A stretch of 64,000 nucleotides of DNA from Aquidulcibacter paucihalophilus (GCA_030285985.1 CP127384.1:1290501-1354500), one strand, 5' to 3'. Positions 8,564-17,131 are shown, numbered from the stretch's first letter. Program-made: numbers and translations. The notes: generated from the sequence alone by a model not told the origin.

Positions 8564-8687
8564 GCTCCGGCCTCCTGCGAAGGGGCGTCGCGCCCTTGCG
8601 GCCCCCAACCGGGCCCATGTAGCCCGGACCCGGCGATTGGGCTACGACTGTCGCGGGGGCCGTCGGGGCCGGCTTGGGGAAGCCAAA

Positions 8688-9536
8688 GTGATCGGCGCAG
8701 TGCGGAGTTTCAGCGAGGTGGCGCGTCAGGCGCTGGCGGCGCGGCCGGACCGTGTCCGCGCGGGTGTCGAGCTTGCGCTGGCGCTGGTTCTGGCGGTGCA
8801 GCTCGGCCGGCTGATCCTGATCGCCGTGGAGCCCGCGGGTCCGGCTGCGACCAACACACCCCCGGCGGCGCTGAAGCCGGTCGACTATGCGGTCTTCCAG
8901 CGTTTCGACGCGTTTTTCCGCACGGGTGGTCAGAGCAGTCTTGCGGAGGCGAGTGCGGCGGGGAGCGGGCAGATGCGGTTGTATGGTCTGCGCTCGGACG
9001 GCGCGGGCGGGGGTTCGGCGATCATCGGGCTGGCGGATGGGCGTCAGGTTTCGGTGGGCGTGGGGGAAGAGGTTGAGCCGGGGCTGGTGCTGCGCGGGGT
9101 AGGCGCGGATCATGTGACGCTGGCGCGCGGCGGGTCGGTGAGCCGGCTGGTGTTTACGGATCTGCCGATGGGGGTGGCACCGGTGCCGCCGCCGCCGCCG
9201 GGCCCGCAGACAGTGACGCCTGCGCCGGCGGTGTCGGTCGCGCCTGCGGGGGCTTCGATTGATCCGGCGCGGTTGCTGGGCCAGGCGGGGCTGCGGCCGC
9301 GGATGCGCGGGGCGCGGCTGGACGGGTTTACGGTGTCGGGCGCGGGCGATGCGGCGGTGCTGCGGGCGGCGGGGCTGCAGGCCGGGGATGTGATCCTGGC
9401 GGTGAACGGCCAGCCGCTGGACAGCCTCGAGCGGATCGCGGCCCTGCGCAGCCAGCTGGCCAACAGCGCGGGCGCCGAACTGCGCATCGAGCGCGACGGA
9501 CAGGTACAGACCTCCACCCTGGGAAGCGGCCAATGA
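8688..9536 (+). CDS. gspC: Type II secretion inner-membrane protein GspC
   Basis: 282 aa from GTG 8688, preceded by GGGGA seven bases upstream. There is a short cytoplasmic segment, one membrane helix (VELALALVLAVQLGRLIL), then a periplasmic homology region (DYAVFQRFDAFF, MRLYGLRSDG, GGSAIIGLADG). A Pro-rich linker (VPPPPPGP) follows, then a C-terminal PDZ domain (GLQAGDVILAVNGQPLDSLE). GspC links the inner-membrane platform to the secretin and takes part in substrate recognition. Its stop overlaps gspD by ATGA. Part of the 3' half is more G-rich than its neighbours, but the frame is intact. Confidence 0.9.
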   Translation: MIGAVRSFSEVARQALAARPDRVRAGVELALALVLAVQLGRLILIAVEPAGPAATNTPPAALKPVDYAVFQRFDAFFRTGGQSSLAEASAAGSGQMRLYGLRSDGAGGGSAIIGLADGRQVSVGVGEEVEPGLVLRGVGADHVTLARGGSVSRLVFTDLPMGVAPVPPPPPGPQTVTPAPAVSVAPAGASIDPARLLGQAGLRPRMRGARLDGFTVSGAGDAAVLRAAGLQAGDVILAVNGQPLDSLERIAALRSQLANSAGAELRIERDGQVQTSTLGSGQ

Positions 9537-11587
9537 AGCGATCGAACCTGATCGGCGCCGTGATGGCCGCCGTCCTCGCCGTGCAGGGGCCGCTGGCCGC
9601 CGGGCCGGTGTGGGCCCAGTCGCAGACGCTGAACGTGCAGGGCGCGGACATCCGCGCCTTCATCCAGGACGTGGCGCGCTCGACGGGGCGGACCTTCATC
9701 GTCGATCCGGGCGTGAGCGGCACGGTGACGGTGTCCAGCGACCGGCCGCTGAGCCGGACCCAGCTGTTCGAGGTCTTCCTGTCGACGCTGCGGGCCAACG
9801 GCCTGGTGGTGACCCCGACGGCCTCGGGGGCCTACCGGATCAGTCCGGCGCAGGGGGCGGCGCAAGGCCCCGCGACGGTGGGCTCGGAGCGGTTCTCGAC
9901 CGAGGTGTTCCAGCTGAGGAATATCGATGCGGCGGCGGCGGCGGAGACGATCCGGCCGCTGGTGGGGGCGCAGGGCCAGGTGCTGGCCAACCCCGGTGCC
10001 AACAGCGTGGTGGTGGCCGACTTCGCCGACAACCTGGTCCGCATCCGCGCCCTGATCGGGCGGATCGACGTGGACCGGACCGGGTTCGAGGTGGTGACGC
10101 TGCAGAACTCCTCGGCGCGCGAGATCGCCGCCGTCCTGCAGACGGTGCTGGCCCCGCCCGGCGGCCAGCCCGGCTCCGGCATGGTCAGCGTGACCCCGGT
10201 GGAGAGCTCCAACTCGATCGTGCTGCGCGGTGATCCGGCGGCGCTGGCGCGCATCCTGCCGCTGATCGGCGACCTGGACCGCCGGGCCGAGAGCGCCGAC
10301 GACGTCAAGGTGGTGTTCCTGCAGCATGCCGACGCCGAGGCCCTGCTGCCGGTGCTGCAACAGGTGGTGGGCCAGCCGGTGACGGCACCTGTTCCCAACG
10401 CCGCGCCGGGGTCCGGTCGCAGCAGCGCGGTGGACGCCCCCGCCGCAGCGGTTACGCCCGCCGGCGTCCCGGCGGCGGTGATCGCGCGCTTCCCCGGTGC
10501 CAATGCGCTGGTCATCTCGGCCTCGGCGGATACGCAGCGGATGCTGGCCGAGGTGATCCGTCAGCTGGACCAGCGCCGTCAGCAGGTGCTGATCGAGGCG
10601 ATCGTGGTGGAGCTGTCGGACAATGCGGTGCGCGAGCTGGGGGTGCAGTGGCTGCTGGCGGGCGAGGACGGCAATCCCGTCGGCCTGACCAACTACTCCG
10701 ACCGGGCCGCGCCGCTGGTGCCGCTCGCGGGCGGGGCCGGGGCGGGCCAGCTGGAGGCCGACGACCCCTTGCGCGACCAGCTGCAGACGCTGGCGCTGAA
10801 CACCCTGCTGGGGGCCAATGGCTTCATCGGCGGGGGCGGCGGGCGGATCGGCGACGGCCTGTTCGGCTTCATCATCAATGCGGCCAAGACGGATGCGGGC
10901 TCCAACCTGCTGCAGACGCCGTCGCTGATGACGCTGGACAATGAGGAGGCGACCATACTGGTGGGTCAGGAGGTGCCGATCACGACCGGCGAGACCCTGC
11001 TGGACGGCAATGCCAATCCCTTCCGCACGACCCAGCGCCAGGACATCGGGGTCAAGCTGGTGGTGCGGCCGCAGATCAATGCAGGTGGCTCGATCACCCT
11101 GTTCCTGCGTCAGGAGGTGTCCAGCATCAACGGCGTGCTGACCGACAGCGCCAATGATCTGGTGCTGAACAAGCGCGAGCTGGAGACGACGCTGGTGGTC
11201 GACGACGGCGACATCGCGGTCGCCGGCGGCCTGCTGGACCAGAACGACCGGCTGTCGGTGGACGGGGTGCCGGGGCTGGCCAGCCTGCCTTACGTCGGCG
11301 GCCTGTTCCGCTCGACCAGCCGCCAGCGCGGGCGGACCAATCTGATGGTGTTCATCCGCCCGACCATCATCCGCAGCCCGGCCGATGCCCAGGCGCTGGC
11401 GGCGGACCGCTGGGGCTATATGCGCCAGCAGCAGCTCAGCAATGCGCCGGGGGTGGAGCCGTCGCTGGACGAGATGCTGCGCGACTATATGCGCACGCAG
11501 CCTCCAGCAGCGCCCGACGATACGATCACCGCCCCCGTGGGCGAGGTGACCGCCGCGCCGCTGGCTCCGGTCTCTTCAGGCCAGTGA
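9533..11587 (+). CDS. gspD: Type II secretion outer-membrane secretin GspD
   Basis: 684 aa from ATG 9533. A signal peptide (AVLAVQGPLAAGPVWAQ) is followed by the N0 domain (LNVQGADIRAFIQDVARSTG). N1-N3 KH-like repeats come next (VFQLRNIDAAAAAETIRPL and VVTLQNSSAREIAAVLQ). The secretin domain contains QVLIEAIVVELSD, LLQTPSLMTLDNEEA, VGQEVPITTGE and LVVRPQINAGGSITL. It forms the multimeric outer-membrane channel. Asn/Gly-rich loops between N3 and the secretin domain are present. The C-terminus ends in a short Pro-rich tail where a pilotin-binding S-domain could lie; no pilotin gene was seen in the window. Length is usual. Confidence 0.95.
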   Translation: MKRSNLIGAVMAAVLAVQGPLAAGPVWAQSQTLNVQGADIRAFIQDVARSTGRTFIVDPGVSGTVTVSSDRPLSRTQLFEVFLSTLRANGLVVTPTASGAYRISPAQGAAQGPATVGSERFSTEVFQLRNIDAAAAAETIRPLVGAQGQVLANPGANSVVVADFADNLVRIRALIGRIDVDRTGFEVVTLQNSSAREIAAVLQTVLAPPGGQPGSGMVSVTPVESSNSIVLRGDPAALARILPLIGDLDRRAESADDVKVVFLQHADAEALLPVLQQVVGQPVTAPVPNAAPGSGRSSAVDAPAAAVTPAGVPAAVIARFPGANALVISASADTQRMLAEVIRQLDQRRQQVLIEAIVVELSDNAVRELGVQWLLAGEDGNPVGLTNYSDRAAPLVPLAGGAGAGQLEADDPLRDQLQTLALNTLLGANGFIGGGGGRIGDGLFGFIINAAKTDAGSNLLQTPSLMTLDNEEATILVGQEVPITTGETLLDGNANPFRTTQRQDIGVKLVVRPQINAGGSITLFLRQEVSSINGVLTDSANDLVLNKRELETTLVVDDGDIAVAGGLLDQNDRLSVDGVPGLASLPYVGGLFRSTSRQRGRTNLMVFIRPTIIRSPADAQALAADRWGYMRQQQLSNAPGVEPSLDEMLRDYMRTQPPAAPDDTITAPVGEVTAAPLAPVSSGQ

Positions 11588-11594
11588 GGCGGCG

Positions 11595-13139
11595 GTGATC
11601 ACCCTGATCAATCCGACCCTGCCCTATGGCTTCGCCAAACGGCACGGGGTGATCCTGCTGGAGGCGGGCGAGGTCTGCGTGGTGGGCCTGCGCGAGGGGG
11701 CCGATCCCTCGGCCCTGATCGAGACGCGCCGGGCGCTGGGCCGGCCGCTGCGGGTCGAGCCGCTGGACCAGGCCAGCTTCGACCGGCGGCTGTCGCAGGT
11801 CTATGCGGGCGATCACCTGAGCGCGACGGACGGCGACGACCTGTCGATGCCCTCGGGGCTGGAGAGCCTGATCGACGACATCCCGGCCGCGGCCGACCTG
11901 CTGGACACGGCCGATGACGCGCCGGTGATCCGGCTGATCAACGGCATCATCGCCGAGGCCGTGCGGGCGGGGGCTTCGGACATCCATCTTGAGCCGTTCG
12001 AGACGGCGCTGACGGTGCGGATGCGCATCGACGGCGTGCTGCGCGAGACCCTGTCGCTGAACCCGCGGATCACGCCGCTGCTGGTGTCGCGGATCAAGGT
12101 GATGGCGCGGCTGGACATCGCCGAGAAGCGGGTGCCGCAGGACGGCCGTATCCCGCTGGCCCTGGGCGGCAAGACGCTGGATGTGCGCGTCTCCACCCTG
12201 CCGTCGCGGATGGGCGAGCGGGTGGTGCTGCGCATCCTGGACCGGGATCAGGCCGGGCTGACGCTGGACCGGCTGGGCATGGCCCCCGATGCGCTGGACG
12301 CCTTCCGCGCGGCGCTGAGGGAGCCCAACGGCATCATCCTGGTCACCGGCCCGACGGGCTCGGGCAAGACCACCTCCCTCTACGCCGGCCTGTCGCTGCT
12401 GAACGACGCCACGCGCAACATCCTGACGGTCGAGGACCCGGTGGAATATGCCATCGACGGCGTCGGCCAGACCCAGGTCAATCCCAAGGTCGGCATGACC
12501 TTCGCGGCGGGCCTGCGGGCGATCCTGCGTCAGGACCCGGACGTGGTCATGGTCGGCGAGATCCGGGACGTGGAGACGGCGCGGATCGCGGTGCAGGCGG
12601 CCCTGACCGGCCATCTGGTGCTGTCGACGGTGCACACCAATGATGCGGCCGGGGCTGTGACCCGGCTGAGGGACATGGGGGTGGAGCCCTTCCTGCTGGC
12701 CTCGACCCTGCGGCTGATCGTGGCCCAGCGGCTGGTGCGCCGGCTGTGTGGCGACTGCCGGCGGCCGGAAGGTGCGGACAAGGCCACCGCGAAACTGGCG
12801 GGGGTCAAGGTCGGCCAGACGGTGTGGCGGCCGCAGGGCTGCGGCCAGTGCGGCCAGACGGGCTATGTGGGACGGGTGGGCCTGTATGAGGTGATCCGGG
12901 TCGATGACCGGGTGCGCCGGCTGATCGCCGCCGAGGCCGGCGAGGAGGCGATCAACGCCGTGGCCTTTGCGGGTGCCGAAACCCTGACCCAGCGCGCGCG
13001 GACCCTGGTGCTGGAGGGCGTCACCTCGGTCGAGGAGGCGGTGCGGGTGACGCGTCAGGAGACCGCCGAGGCGCATGATGAGCCGGGGCTGGCTGTCGCG
13101 GTTCCCGCGGTTGCGACCGGGCGTGAGGATGCGGCCTGA
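11595..13139 (+). CDS. gspE: Type II secretion ATPase GspE
   Basis: 514 aa from GTG 11595, seven bases after gspD. The N1E/N2E domain is followed by SDIHLEPFE, Walker A GPTGSGKTTSLYAGL near residue 252, an Asp box and Walker B VVMVGEIRDVETA, and a His box STVHTNDAA. A zinc-binding tetracysteine region is seen as LCGDCRR and CGQCGQTGY. It hydrolyses ATP at the cytoplasmic face to drive pseudopilus assembly through GspF and GspL. Its stop overlaps the gspF start by one base. All key motifs are intact, so the motor should be functional. Confidence 0.95.
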   Translation: MITLINPTLPYGFAKRHGVILLEAGEVCVVGLREGADPSALIETRRALGRPLRVEPLDQASFDRRLSQVYAGDHLSATDGDDLSMPSGLESLIDDIPAAADLLDTADDAPVIRLINGIIAEAVRAGASDIHLEPFETALTVRMRIDGVLRETLSLNPRITPLLVSRIKVMARLDIAEKRVPQDGRIPLALGGKTLDVRVSTLPSRMGERVVLRILDRDQAGLTLDRLGMAPDALDAFRAALREPNGIILVTGPTGSGKTTSLYAGLSLLNDATRNILTVEDPVEYAIDGVGQTQVNPKVGMTFAAGLRAILRQDPDVVMVGEIRDVETARIAVQAALTGHLVLSTVHTNDAAGAVTRLRDMGVEPFLLASTLRLIVAQRLVRRLCGDCRRPEGADKATAKLAGVKVGQTVWRPQGCGQCGQTGYVGRVGLYEVIRVDDRVRRLIAAEAGEEAINAVAFAGAETLTQRARTLVLEGVTSVEEAVRVTRQETAEAHDEPGLAVAVPAVATGREDAA

Positions 13140-14377
13140 TGGCGGTGTTCGACTATGTGGCGGTGGACGCGGGCGGGCGCACGGTCAGCGGGACGCTGAG
13201 CGCCGATGACGACGCGGCCGCGCGGGCCCTGCTGGCGCGGCGCAGGCTGATGCCGCTGGAGGTCACGGCGTCGCGCGGGGCGGCCCCGGCGCGGGGGGCG
13301 GCCCCGTCGCGGGCCGCCGCTCCGGCACTCAAGGGCCCCGGCAAGCTGGATTCGCGCACCCTGGCGCTGGTCACGCGCCAGCTGGCCACCCTGGTGACCG
13401 TCTCGCCGGTCGAGGAGGCGCTGCGGGCCATTGCCATCCAGGCCGACCGGCCGGCGGTGCGCGCCGTGCTGGAGGGGGTGCATGGCGGGGTGATGGAGGG
13501 CCGGCGGCTGTCGGACGCCATGGCCCTGCAGGGTCAGGCCTTCCCGCCGCTGTACCGGGCCATGGTGTCGGCGGGCGAGACCTCGGGGGCGCTGGCCCCG
13601 ATCCTGGAGCGGCTGGCCGAGGGGCTGGAGCGCGACCAGGAGGTGCGGGGCAAGGTGATCACGGCCCTGGTCTATCCGGCGGTGCTGGCGATCGTGGCCA
13701 TCGGGGTGGTGATCGCCCTGATGACCTTCGTGGTGCCGCGGGTGGTGGACCAGTTCGACAGCATGAACCAGACCCTGCCGCTGCTGACGCGGCTGGTGAT
13801 CGGCCTGTCGGACGCGATGCGCGACCAGGGCTGGCTGGTGGCGCTGCTGCTGGCGGCGGCGGCCGTCGGCGGCGTGTTCGCCCTGCGCAATCCGGCCGTG
13901 CGGCTGGCGGTCGACACCGTCCTTCTGCGCCTGCCGCTGATCGGGCGGCTGGCGCGCGACCTGCACGGGGCAAAGATGGCGCGGACCCTGTCGACGATGA
14001 TCGCGGCGGGGCTGCCGGTGCTGGAGGGGCTGACGATCACGGCGCGGACGGTGTCCAACCGCCGCCTGCGGCTGGCCACGGAGCGGATGGCCGAGGCGGT
14101 GCGCGAGGGCGGCGGCCTGTCGGCGGCCATGCGCCGGGCCGACGTCTTCCCGCCCATTCTGGTGACCATGACCGCCTCGGGCGAGGCCGGCGGCCGGCTG
14201 GAGCCGATGCTGGAGCGCGCCGCGGAATACCTCGAGCGGGAGTTCTCCACCTTCACCGCGGTGATGCTGAGCCTGATCGAGCCGGCCATCATCGTGGTCA
14301 TGGGCGGGGTGGTCGCCGTGATCATCCTGTCCATCCTGCTGCCCATCCTGCAGATCAACACCCTGGCCATGGGGTGA
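13139..14377 (+). CDS. gspF: Type II secretion inner-membrane platform protein GspF
   Basis: 412 aa from ATG 13139. It carries two T2SSF domains, each followed by hydrophobic helices: VYPAVLAIVAIGVVIALMTF in the middle and a C-terminal pair around LSLIEPAIIVVMGGVVAVII. Conserved family pieces are MVSAGETSG, LARDLHGAKMARTLSTMIAAG and MTASGEAGGRLEPML. An Ala/Pro/Arg linker near residue 45-60 (RGAAPARGAAPSRAAAP) is a low-complexity repeat. The protein is the polytopic scaffold that the GspE motor acts on. Its stop overlaps the gspG GTG by GTGA. Confidence 0.94.
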   Translation: MAVFDYVAVDAGGRTVSGTLSADDDAAARALLARRRLMPLEVTASRGAAPARGAAPSRAAAPALKGPGKLDSRTLALVTRQLATLVTVSPVEEALRAIAIQADRPAVRAVLEGVHGGVMEGRRLSDAMALQGQAFPPLYRAMVSAGETSGALAPILERLAEGLERDQEVRGKVITALVYPAVLAIVAIGVVIALMTFVVPRVVDQFDSMNQTLPLLTRLVIGLSDAMRDQGWLVALLLAAAAVGGVFALRNPAVRLAVDTVLLRLPLIGRLARDLHGAKMARTLSTMIAAGLPVLEGLTITARTVSNRRLRLATERMAEAVREGGGLSAAMRRADVFPPILVTMTASGEAGGRLEPMLERAAEYLEREFSTFTAVMLSLIEPAIIVVMGGVVAVIILSILLPILQINTLAMG

Positions 14378-14961
14378 AGGGAATGATGATGAACACTTCT
14401 CTGGCTCCAGACCTCCGCCACGCAGCCGCACGCATTGTTGCCTGGGCCGCGGTCACAAGGCTCCGCCTTGTCGACCCGACGCGGCCTGGCGCTTCGCGCA
14501 TCCCACGCGCTCAAGCAGCGAGCCGCCGCGCGGCGAGCGTTAGCGCCCCCCACAGGGCCGGCTTCACCCTGGTGGAGCTGATGGTGGTGATCGTGATCAT
14601 CGGCCTGCTGGCCACTGTGGTGGCGATCAACGTCCTGCCCAGCCAGGACCGGGCCATGGTGACCAAGGCCAAGGCCGACATCGCCACCCTGGAACAGGCG
14701 ATCGAGACCTATCGCCTCGACAACCTCGACTTCCCCGACGACCTGCAGGCGCTGGTCACCGCCCCGCCGACCCTGGCCAGTCCGGACCGCTACCGTCCGG
14801 GCGGCTATGTGCGCCGCCTGCCCGAGGACCCCTGGGGCGAGCCCTATCTCTACCGCCGCCCGAGCGCCCACGGCGGCCAGTTCGACGTCTACTCCCTGGG
14901 CGCCGACCGCAAGGAAGGGGGCGAGGGCAACGATGCCGACCTCGGAAACTGGGAGACCTAA
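14374..14961 (+). CDS. gspG: Major pseudopilin GspG with an abnormally long, repeat-derived leader
   Basis: The 195-aa frame starts at GTG 14374; in-frame ATGs at 14383, 14386 and 14389 follow an AAGGG and are equally plausible. The mature protein is typical: cleavage motif G/FTLVELMVVIVIIGLLA, then KADIATLEQAIETYRLDN, PWGEPYLYR and GQFDVYSLGADRKEGGEG, the calcium-binding loop of GspG. The oddity is the leader. About 60 residues precede the cleavage site instead of the usual 6-10, and most are encoded by an inverted copy of a repeat element also present in gspH and gspI. The leader is Arg/Ala-rich, containing RLRLVDPTRPGASR. The gene overlaps gspH by 29 bases. Confidence 0.9.
   Translation: MKGMMMNTSLAPDLRHAAARIVAWAAVTRLRLVDPTRPGASRIPRAQAASRRAASVSAPHRAGFTLVELMVVIVIIGLLATVVAINVLPSQDRAMVTKAKADIATLEQAIETYRLDNLDFPDDLQALVTAPPTLASPDRYRPGGYVRRLPEDPWGEPYLYRRPSAHGGQFDVYSLGADRKEGGEGNDADLGNWET
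14444..14549 (-). repeat. Hairpin-rich repeat element, copy 1 (inverted, inside gspG leader)
   Basis: This is the reverse complement of the element in gspH; about 58 bases at one end are identical between the two copies. It contains a perfect stem ACAAGGC-TCC-GCCTTGT at 14455-14471, a GCGC/GCGC stem around TTC, and a CGCT/AGCG stem. It lies in frame directly before the prepilin cleavage site. Confidence 0.85.
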
Positions 14962-15526
14962 GGGCGCTACCGCTCGCGACGCGGTCGCTCGCTGCTTGAG
15001 CGCGGGGCGGGGCGCCAACGCTCGCCGGGCGTGGCATGCGCGAAGCGCCAGGCCGCGTCGGGTCGACAAGGCGGAGCCTTGTGACCGCGGCCCCCACAAA
15101 GAAGGCTTTACGCTGGTGGAGCTGCTGATGGTGGTGGCCATCATGGGGCTGGCCGCCGGGGCCGTGGTCCTGTCCGTGCCCGATCCGCGGCCGTCGGTGG
15201 CCGCCGATGCCGAGCGGTTCGCCGCCCGGCTGAGCCGCGCCCGCGAGGAGGCCATCCTGACCAACCGTCCGGTCGCGGTCGAGGCGACCGCCGCCGGCTA
15301 TGTCTTCACCGCGTTCGACGGCGCCGCCTGGTCGGCGCTGGACGAGGGCCCGTTCGGGCCGGAGACCTGGACGGCGGGCACGAGCGTCACCCCCTCAGCC
15401 CCGCCCGCCCGGATCGTGTTCGACCCCACGGGCGTCGCCGACCCCGCGGCCCTCACCCTGACCCGCGACCGCCACAGCCGCACCATCACCGTCGACGGCG
15501 CCGGAGAGGTCACCCTCAATGGCTGA
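14933..15526 (+). CDS. gspH: Minor pseudopilin GspH with repeat-derived leader
   Basis: 197 aa from ATG 14933, which lies inside the end of gspG; AAGGAAGGGGG lies upstream. The cleavage motif is KEG/FTLVELLMVVAIMG, then FAARLSRAREEAILTNRPVA, the conserved GspH helix, and a beta domain ending RTITVDGAGEVTLNG. It is a minor pseudopilin of the pseudopilus tip. The first 55 or so residues come largely from a direct copy of the repeat element (RDAVARCLSAGR, ARPRRVDKAEPCDRG), giving an unusually long basic leader. I found no better start between the element and the cleavage site: ATG and GTG codons there are out of frame. Its stop overlaps gspI. Confidence 0.85.
   Translation: MPTSETGRPKGATARDAVARCLSAGRGANARRAWHARSARPRRVDKAEPCDRGPHKEGFTLVELLMVVAIMGLAAGAVVLSVPDPRPSVAADAERFAARLSRAREEAILTNRPVAVEATAAGYVFTAFDGAAWSALDEGPFGPETWTAGTSVTPSAPPARIVFDPTGVADPAALTLTRDRHSRTITVDGAGEVTLNG
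14962..15093 (+). repeat. Hairpin-rich repeat element, copy 2 (direct, inside gspH leader)
   Basis: The element begins directly after the gspG stop and ends about 12 bases before the gspH FTLVEL codons. Stems are ACAAGGC-GGA-GCCTTGT (15066-15082) and GCGC-GAA-GCGC (15038-15048). It carries an extra GC-rich segment (about 15007-15033) not present in copy 1. Confidence 0.85.
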
Positions 15527-16031
15527 CTTGAAGGAAGGCGCTAACGCTCGCGACGCGGTCGCTCGCTGCTTGAGCGCGGGGCGTGCGCGAAGCGCCAGGC
15601 CGCCCACGGGTCCGACCTTCGGTCGGCCCGAGGACAGGCTCAGGGTCGACAGGGCGGAGCCCTGTGACCGCGGCCTCAACAAGGAGGGCTTTACTCTGAT
15701 CGAGCTTCTCGTGGCGCTCGCCGTGTTCAGCCTCGCGGCCCTGGCCCTGCTGAACCTGTCGGCCGAGAACACCCGCTCGGCCGCCCGCGTCGAGACCCGC
15801 ACCCTCGGCGGCATCGTCGCCGAGAACCTCGCCGTCGAGACCATGATCGCCCCCGCCGTCAGCGAAGGCACCACCACCGGCCAGACCCCGCTCGCCGGCC
15901 GCCCCTGGACCTGGACCCGCACCGTCGCACCCACCGAAGACCCCGACCTCCTGCGCATCCACATCACCGTCAAAACACCCGAAGGACAGGCCGCAGAACG
16001 CACACTGTTCCGCTCGAGAACCCGACCATGA
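15519..16031 (+). CDS. gspI: Minor pseudopilin GspI with repeat-derived leader
   Basis: 170 aa from ATG 15519, overlapping gspH by eight bases. The cleavage site is NKEG/FTLIELLVALAVFSLAAL, followed by ALLNLSAENT, GIVAENLAVE, RPWTWTRTVAP and a C-terminal RITVKTPEG-like strand, the usual short GspI layout. It acts with GspJ/GspK at the pseudopilus tip in other systems. The leader (about 60 residues, including RDAVARCLSAGR and DRAEPCDRG) derives from a third copy of the repeat. The stop overlaps gspL by ATGA, leaving no room for gspJ or gspK, which usually follow. Confidence 0.87.
   Translation: MADLKEGANARDAVARCLSAGRARSARPPTGPTFGRPEDRLRVDRAEPCDRGLNKEGFTLIELLVALAVFSLAALALLNLSAENTRSAARVETRTLGGIVAENLAVETMIAPAVSEGTTTGQTPLAGRPWTWTRTVAPTEDPDLLRIHITVKTPEGQAAERTLFRSRTRP
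15538..15677 (+). repeat. Hairpin-rich repeat element, copy 3 (direct, inside gspI leader)
   Basis: Shares GCTCGCGACGCGGTCGCTCG and the terminal stem with copy 2. The stem is ACAGGGC-GGA-GCCCTGT (15649-15665): relative to the other copies one A-T pair has become G-C on both arms. This copy carries an additional hairpin module, CCGACC-TTC-GGTCGG, near 15612-15626. Confidence 0.85.
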
Positions 16032-17131
16032 AGCCCGTTCGTCTGATCCTCATCCCGGCGACCGCCGGCCAGCCCGCGCCCTTCCTGATCGTCGGCGGCG
16101 ACGGTTATGTCCTCGAGCGCGGTACGCTGACGCTCGACGGCGGCCCCGTGCCCGAGCCGATGCGGACGGTGGCGGTCACGCCCGGTGGCGATGTGCTGAT
16201 CCGCTGGCTCGACCTTCCCGTGGGCCATCCGGTGCAGGTCCGGGCGGCGGCGGCCTGGATGCTGGGCGATCAGGTGGCGACGACGCCCGACCGGCTGGTG
16301 ACCGTCCTCGGCCCGGCCGCGCCCGCCGGCGAACCGCGGCTCGTCGCCGTTGTCAGCCGGTCGCTGATCCAGGCCTGGATCGACTATCTCGCCGCGCTGG
16401 GTGTGCGTGCCGATGTGATGGTGCCCGATGTCCTGACCCTTGCGGGGCCCGACGCCGACGACAGGCTGTCGGCCGTCAGCTTCGGTGAGGGCATGGCGCT
16501 GAGAGGCCGCCGGTTCGCCGCCACGGTACAGACCGATCTGGTCGAGCTGATCGCCGCAGGTCGCCGGGTCGAGCTCGTGCAGGACCCCGCCGCCGTCGAA
16601 CGCGCCCTGTGCGCGGCAGCCCTGGCCCCGGCGATCAATCTTCTGGACACGGGTGAGCGCGAGGGGAGGGCGGTCGGCGGCTGGAGACGGGCGCTGGTTC
16701 TGGCGACGTTGGCGGCCCTGTCGCCCCTCATCCTGATCATGGCCGCCGCGGCGCGCGACGGCGTGGCGGCGCAGAAGGCCCGGGCGGACGCGCTTGAGGC
16801 TATTGCGGCGGCCGCGCCCGATCTGGCGCGCGAGGCCGATCCGGTTGAAGCCCTGCGCCGTCGGGTCGCCGCAGCCCCCCCGCCGGGGGGGATCACGGCC
16901 GCCGCCGCGGCGCTGTTCACCGCCGTCGAGGCCGTCGAGGGCGCGGAGCTGGACATTCTGATCGCGGACCCGGACGACGGGATGAAGGCCACGGTCAGCC
17001 ATCCCGCCCATGGCGAGATGGCGGTGATCCGGCGCTCCATGGCGGAAGCGGGCATGTCCGTCACCGAAACCGGCACCCTGGAAGACGGCGGCCGCATCGT
17101 CAGCGACATCACCATCGGAGCCGGTCGATGA
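16028..17131 (+). CDS. gspL: Type II secretion protein GspL
   Basis: 367 aa from ATG 16028. The cytoplasmic part resembles the actin-like fold of GspL (RLILIPATAG, VLIRWLDLPVGHPVQVRAAA, VAVVSRSLIQAWIDYLAALG). A single membrane helix follows (ALVLATLAALSPLILIMAAA, near residue 220), then a periplasmic ferredoxin-like domain (ELDILIADPDDGMKATVSH). It recruits GspE to the inner membrane and binds GspM. It overlaps gspI and gspM by ATGA. The assignment rests on topology and operon position more than on strong motifs, because GspL proteins diverge quickly. Confidence 0.85.
   Translation: MKPVRLILIPATAGQPAPFLIVGGDGYVLERGTLTLDGGPVPEPMRTVAVTPGGDVLIRWLDLPVGHPVQVRAAAAWMLGDQVATTPDRLVTVLGPAAPAGEPRLVAVVSRSLIQAWIDYLAALGVRADVMVPDVLTLAGPDADDRLSAVSFGEGMALRGRRFAATVQTDLVELIAAGRRVELVQDPAAVERALCAAALAPAINLLDTGEREGRAVGGWRRALVLATLAALSPLILIMAAAARDGVAAQKARADALEAIAAAAPDLAREADPVEALRRRVAAAPPPGGITAAAAALFTAVEAVEGAELDILIADPDDGMKATVSHPAHGEMAVIRRSMAEAGMSVTETGTLEDGGRIVSDITIGAGR

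Noticed and set aside
14374..16031. Assembly error or simple tandem duplication as the cause of the three similar pseudopilin leaders
   Set aside because: One copy is inverted, the copies differ by internal modules, and the mature parts are distinct GspG, GspH and GspI proteins.
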